A stretch of 9,980 nucleotides of DNA from SG8-41 sp036397875 (GTDB lineage Bacteria > Pseudomonadota > Gammaproteobacteria > Burkholderiales > SG8-41), in the NCBI GenBank assembly GCA_036397875.1, contig DASWIC010000168.1:1-9980 (forward strand), written 5' to 3'. Of this stretch, positions 6,440-9,980 are shown piece after piece (the stretch's first letter is position 1; each line of letters opens with the position of its first letter). The position numbers and the translations under genes were made by a program. The notes beneath the pieces are model-generated. The model was not told the origin of the DNA. It saw only the letters and a list, made by a program, of their open reading frames with translations, and searched no databases.

Positions 6440-6901
6440 ATGACGCGCCCCATGCTGGCTCTGGCTCTGGCACTCGCGCTGATGGCGGGGTCGGTGCGCG
6501 CGGATATCTGGGAATGCGTGGACGAGAGCGGCAACAAGCGCTTCACCAACATCCGGTCCGAGGCGAGGGGCTGCAGGATGCTCAACGTCGGCCCGACCAA
6601 CACGGTGCCGGGGACGAAGCAGCAGTCGGGGGGCGCGCCCCCGGGTTTTCCCCGGGTGGACGGAGAAACGCAGAGGCAGCGCGATATCGACCGGCGCAGA
6701 ATCCTCGAGCACGAGCTCGCCGCCGAGCAGAAGCTCCTAGAGCAGGCGCGCAATGAGCTCGCGGTGCAGGACTCGATGCGGCTCGGCAGCGAGCGCAATT
6801 ACCAGCGCGTGCTGGACCGGCTCGAGCCGTACCAGAGGAAAGTGAAGCTGCACGAGGACAACATCGCCAACCTCAGGCGCGAGCTCACCGGCGGCCGGTG
6901 A
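6440..6901 (+). CDS. exported DUF4124-domain protein with C-terminal coiled coil
   Basis: A 153-residue protein of unknown function. It starts with a signal peptide: short basic start, an Ala/Leu-rich core (5-16), and a likely cut after SVRA (about residue 21), so it should be periplasmic. The DUF4124-like segment follows (about 22-50), with DIWECVDESGNKRFTN and two cysteines, C26 and C45, that could form a disulfide. After a Gly/Pro-rich linker (55-75), residues 76-150 are highly charged with heptad-like leucines and should form a coiled coil. ATG 6440 is chosen because it directly precedes the signal peptide and has GAGAGG about 10 nt upstream; the frame is open further upstream to 6326 but that part is unconserved-looking. 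A gene of this type between glnA and ntrB is, from memory, common in betaproteobacteria. Its link to nitrogen control is unknown. Confidence 0.82.
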   Translation: MTRPMLALALALALMAGSVRADIWECVDESGNKRFTNIRSEARGCRMLNVGPTNTVPGTKQQSGGAPPGFPRVDGETQRQRDIDRRRILEHELAAEQKLLEQARNELAVQDSMRLGSERNYQRVLDRLEPYQRKVKLHEDNIANLRRELTGGR

Positions 6902-6929
6902 GCCCGGCCGCCGGCGCGTCTCGCTTTTT
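6888..6929 (+). terminator. 11-bp GC hairpin over the DUF4124 stop codon, possible attenuator
   Basis: CCGGCGGCCGG (6888-6898) and CCGGCCGCCGG (6904-6914) are exact reverse complements with a 5-nt loop TGAGC. The loop contains the DUF4124 stop codon TGA (6899-6901). A T5 tract (6925-6929) follows, but 10 nt after the stem rather than adjoining it, so this may be a weak terminator, a processing/stability hairpin, or an attenuator limiting ntrBC expression. Confidence 0.55.
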
Positions 6930-6987
6930 AGGCATCGTCCCCGCCCGTGGCGCGGTTCTTGCTCCGACCGGGTACCGAACCTGTGAT

Positions 6988-8054
6988 ATGACACTCGCGG
7001 CCCTCTCCGGTCTGGATCTGCTGGCGACGGCGGTGGTGCTGGTGGATGCCGGGCTCGCTGTGCGTTACGTAAATCCGGCAGCCGAAAACCTGTTCGAAAC
7101 GAGCAGCAGGAACGTGGCGGGCCAATCGCTGGACAAGCTGTTCACGGATGCCGGGGTGCTGATGACCGCGATCGGGCAGGCGCGCGCGACCACCGCGAGC
7201 TACACCGAGCACGATATGGAGCTCGAGGTGAACGAGCGCCTGCGGCTGCACCTGTCGTGCACGGTCACCCCCATCGAGCTCACCTCGGGTGTCGCGGGAA
7301 TCGGCGAGCTGCTCCTCGAGTTCCGCCATATCGACCGGCAGCTCAAGATCGCGCGCGAGGAGCGCCTGCTGGACGAGGGCCAGGCCACCCGCGAGCTGAT
7401 ACGCAATCTCGCGCACGAGATCAAGAACCCGCTGGGCGGCATCCGCGGCGCGGCGCAGCTGCTCGACCGGGAGCTGGAACGGCCCGGCCTGCACGAATAC
7501 ACGCAGGTGATCATGAACGAGGCCGATCGGCTGCAGTCGCTGATGGACCGCCTGCTGACCCCTCATCGCCTGCCGCAGCCGGGCCAGCTGAGCCCGCACG
7601 AGGTGCTGGAGCGCGTGCGCAGCCTCATCCACGCGGAATTTCCGCGGGGCATCACCATCCGCCGCGACTACGACGTGAGCCTGCCGCGCATCCTGGGCGA
7701 CAAGGAGCAGCTGATACAGGCGGTGCTCAACATCGCGCGCAATGCGGCGCAGGCCATCGCGGGGAGCGGCCGCGAAGGGGATATCCTGCTCCGCACCCGC
7801 GTATTGCGGCAGGTCACGCTGGCCCGCCGCCGCCATCGCCACGCGGTCCAGCTGGAGATCACGGACAACGGCCCCGGCATTCCTGCCGCGCTCCAGGAGC
7901 GCGTGTTCCATCCGCTGGTTTCGGGACGCACGGGAGGCAGCGGCCTGGGCCTGACCCTGGCTCAGGCCTTCATCAACCAGAATCAGGGCATTGTCTGGTT
8001 CGACAGCGCGCCGGGCAGCACGACCTTTACCATCCTGCTTCCCGTGGAAGAAAC

Positions 8055-8058
<4 letters not shown>
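6988..8058 (+). CDS. ntrB: nitrogen regulation sensor histidine kinase NtrB (GlnL)
   Basis: NtrB is the cytoplasmic kinase/phosphatase that sets the phosphorylation state of NtrC in response to PII protein and nitrogen status. The 356-residue protein has no membrane segment. A PAS domain occupies about 5-115. The H-box ELIRNLAHEIKNPLGG carries the phospho-accepting His143. The ATPase domain has the N-box NIARNAAQA (Asn252), G1 DNGPGIP (293-299, Asp293) and G2 GRTGGSGLGL (313-322). ATG 6988 gives the normal NtrB length although no clear ribosome binding site precedes it. The frame is also open to GTG 6898, which overlaps the DUF4124 stop as GTGA, but the 30 added residues would be encoded by the GC hairpin and look unconserved. 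It overlaps ntrC by four bases (ATGA), so the two are translationally coupled. Confidence 0.95.
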
Positions 8059-9452
<1,394 letters not shown>

Positions 9453-9479
9453 TGAGTGAGGGGTGACAGGGAGCAGGGT

Positions 9480-9764
9480 ATGGCAAAGGCGATCTGGAAT
9501 GGACAAGTGGTCGCGGATAGCGACCGTTGCGAGGTCGTGGAGGGAAACCAGTACTTTCCGCCGGACGCGGTGCGGCGCGAGCTGCTCAAGGACAGCGCCA
9601 CGCACACGACCTGCGGGTGGAAGGGCATCGCCTCCTACTACGACGTGGTCGTGGACGGGCAGACCAACAAGGATGCCGCCTGGTACTACCCCGACCCCAA
9701 GCCAGCCGCGAAGAACATTGCCGGCTGCATCGCGTTCTGGAAGGGCGTCAAGATCGAGCCGTAA
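9480..9764 (+). CDS. DUF427 domain protein
   Basis: A 94-residue cytoplasmic protein that is essentially one DUF427 domain. Family features are YFPPDAVRRELL (25-36), the THTTCGWKGIASYYDVVVDG block (41-60, Cys45), and AAWYYPDPKPAAKNIAGCIAFWKGV (66-90, read in two parts), ending in the usual strand before KIEP. The family's biochemical role is not established. The start ATG 9480 has GGGAG about 6 nt upstream (9469-9473); an in-frame ATG at 9456 would add eight residues and lacks an equally placed site. It begins 27 bp after ntrC with no terminator between, so it may be cotranscribed with ntrBC. That does not by itself imply a nitrogen role. Confidence 0.9.
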   Translation: MAKAIWNGQVVADSDRCEVVEGNQYFPPDAVRRELLKDSATHTTCGWKGIASYYDVVVDGQTNKDAAWYYPDPKPAAKNIAGCIAFWKGVKIEP

Positions 9765-9767
9765 TTG

Positions 9768-9847
9768 AACCGCCAAGCCGCCAAAAGACATTCAAGGACA
9801 ACTAGAAGGTTTCTTGATATTGAATGCGGTTTGGCGTCCAGGCGGTT
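9768..9847. repeat. 80-nt nested imperfect palindrome between convergent genes
   Basis: The outer arms are 18 nt each, 9768-9785 and 9830-9847. They pair as AACCGCC/GGCGGTT, a 4-nt mismatch, then CGCCAAA/TTTGGCG. Inside, CATTCAA (9789-9795) pairs with TTGAATG (9820-9826) about the same centre (9807.5). Near the tip, AGAA (9804-9807) faces TTCT (9811-9814). The left arm begins 4 bp after the DUF427 stop and the right arm covers part of the xth stop codon. It may act as a bidirectional terminator or be a dispersed intergenic repeat; no long T-run is present. Confidence 0.75.
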
Positions 9848-9980
9848 AACTCAGATTCAGTTCTGCGAGGACGGGGGCGTGGTCGGAAGGCCGCTCGCTC
9901 CGGCGCGGCTCGACGTCGATTGTGCACGCGGTGCACGCCTTCGCGAGCGCTTCCGACAGCAGGATGTGGTCGATGCGCAG
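9846..9980 (-). CDS. xth: exodeoxyribonuclease III, C-terminal end (partial)
   Basis: The last 44 residues of a gene that enters from the right edge, read on the minus strand and ending in TAA (9846-9848). The translation begins LRIDHILLSEALAKAC and contains ERPSDHAPVLAELNL. LRID and the SDHAP motif, with the catalytic Asp-His pair, are hallmarks of the exonuclease III/AP endonuclease family, which cuts at abasic sites in base excision repair. In Xth the equivalent segment sits at the very C-terminus, so only the end of a roughly 250-residue protein is visible. It is convergent with DUF427. Other members of the endonuclease/exonuclease/phosphatase superfamily share SDHAP, but LRID plus the short tail favours Xth. 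Confidence 0.85.
   Translation of the reverse strand: MRIDHILLSEALAKACTACTIDVEPRRSERPSDHAPVLAELNLS

Noticed and set aside
6898..6987. ntrB start at GTG 6898 overlapping the DUF4124 stop
   Set aside because: The extra 30 residues derive from the GC hairpin and its flank and do not resemble NtrB; the usual NtrB N-terminus fits ATG 6988.
7257..8054. Upstream extension of the ntrC frame through ntrB, as if a 731-residue fusion
   Set aside because: The extension is Pro/Arg/Ala-rich shadow sequence of ntrB; the receiver domain starts exactly at ATG 8055, which has a good ribosome binding site and the ATGA overlap.

Overview
This is a GC-rich window whose gene content and order point to a betaproteobacterium. 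The clearest sign is a glnA - DUF4124 - ntrB - ntrC block with a rhodanese gene divergent from glnA and an exonuclease III gene nearby. That assignment is an inference from remembered synteny. No rRNA, tRNA, CRISPR array, transposase or phage gene is visible. I found no convincing new multi-gene system; the second-look points are mostly repeats, RNA structures and one unusual domain insertion.

Region 1 (1-3249) is a MacAB-type efflux operon with three genes. They are a periplasmic adaptor (5' end cut off by the window), a separate ABC ATPase, and a MacB/FtsX-type permease. The adaptor carries an extra helical segment resembling Spy/CpxP (LTxxQ-like motifs). Between adaptor and ATPase lie two opposed arrays of a GATC-containing heptamer, and the second array is translated into the ATPase N-terminus. 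Region 2 (3280-4550) holds uppP (undecaprenyl-diphosphate phosphatase) facing a single-domain rhodanese gene; their stop codons overlap.

Region 3 (4551-9452) is the nitrogen-assimilation locus. The space before glnA contains two GCAC-N7-GTGC sites of the NtrC type with centres 30 bp apart, followed by a -24/-12 sigma54 promoter and a good ribosome binding site. glnA encodes a 470-residue type I glutamine synthetase with the adenylylation tyrosine and ends at a strong intrinsic terminator. Next come a small exported DUF4124 protein, then ntrB and ntrC, which overlap by ATGA. An 11-bp perfect GC hairpin, with the DUF4124 stop codon in its loop, separates DUF4124 from ntrB. The predicted circuit is self-contained: NtrB phosphorylates NtrC, which binds the upstream sites and activates sigma54 polymerase at glnA.

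Region 4 (9453-9980) holds a small DUF427 protein and the 3' end of a convergent exonuclease III gene. An 80-nt nested palindrome lies between them and covers the xth stop codon.
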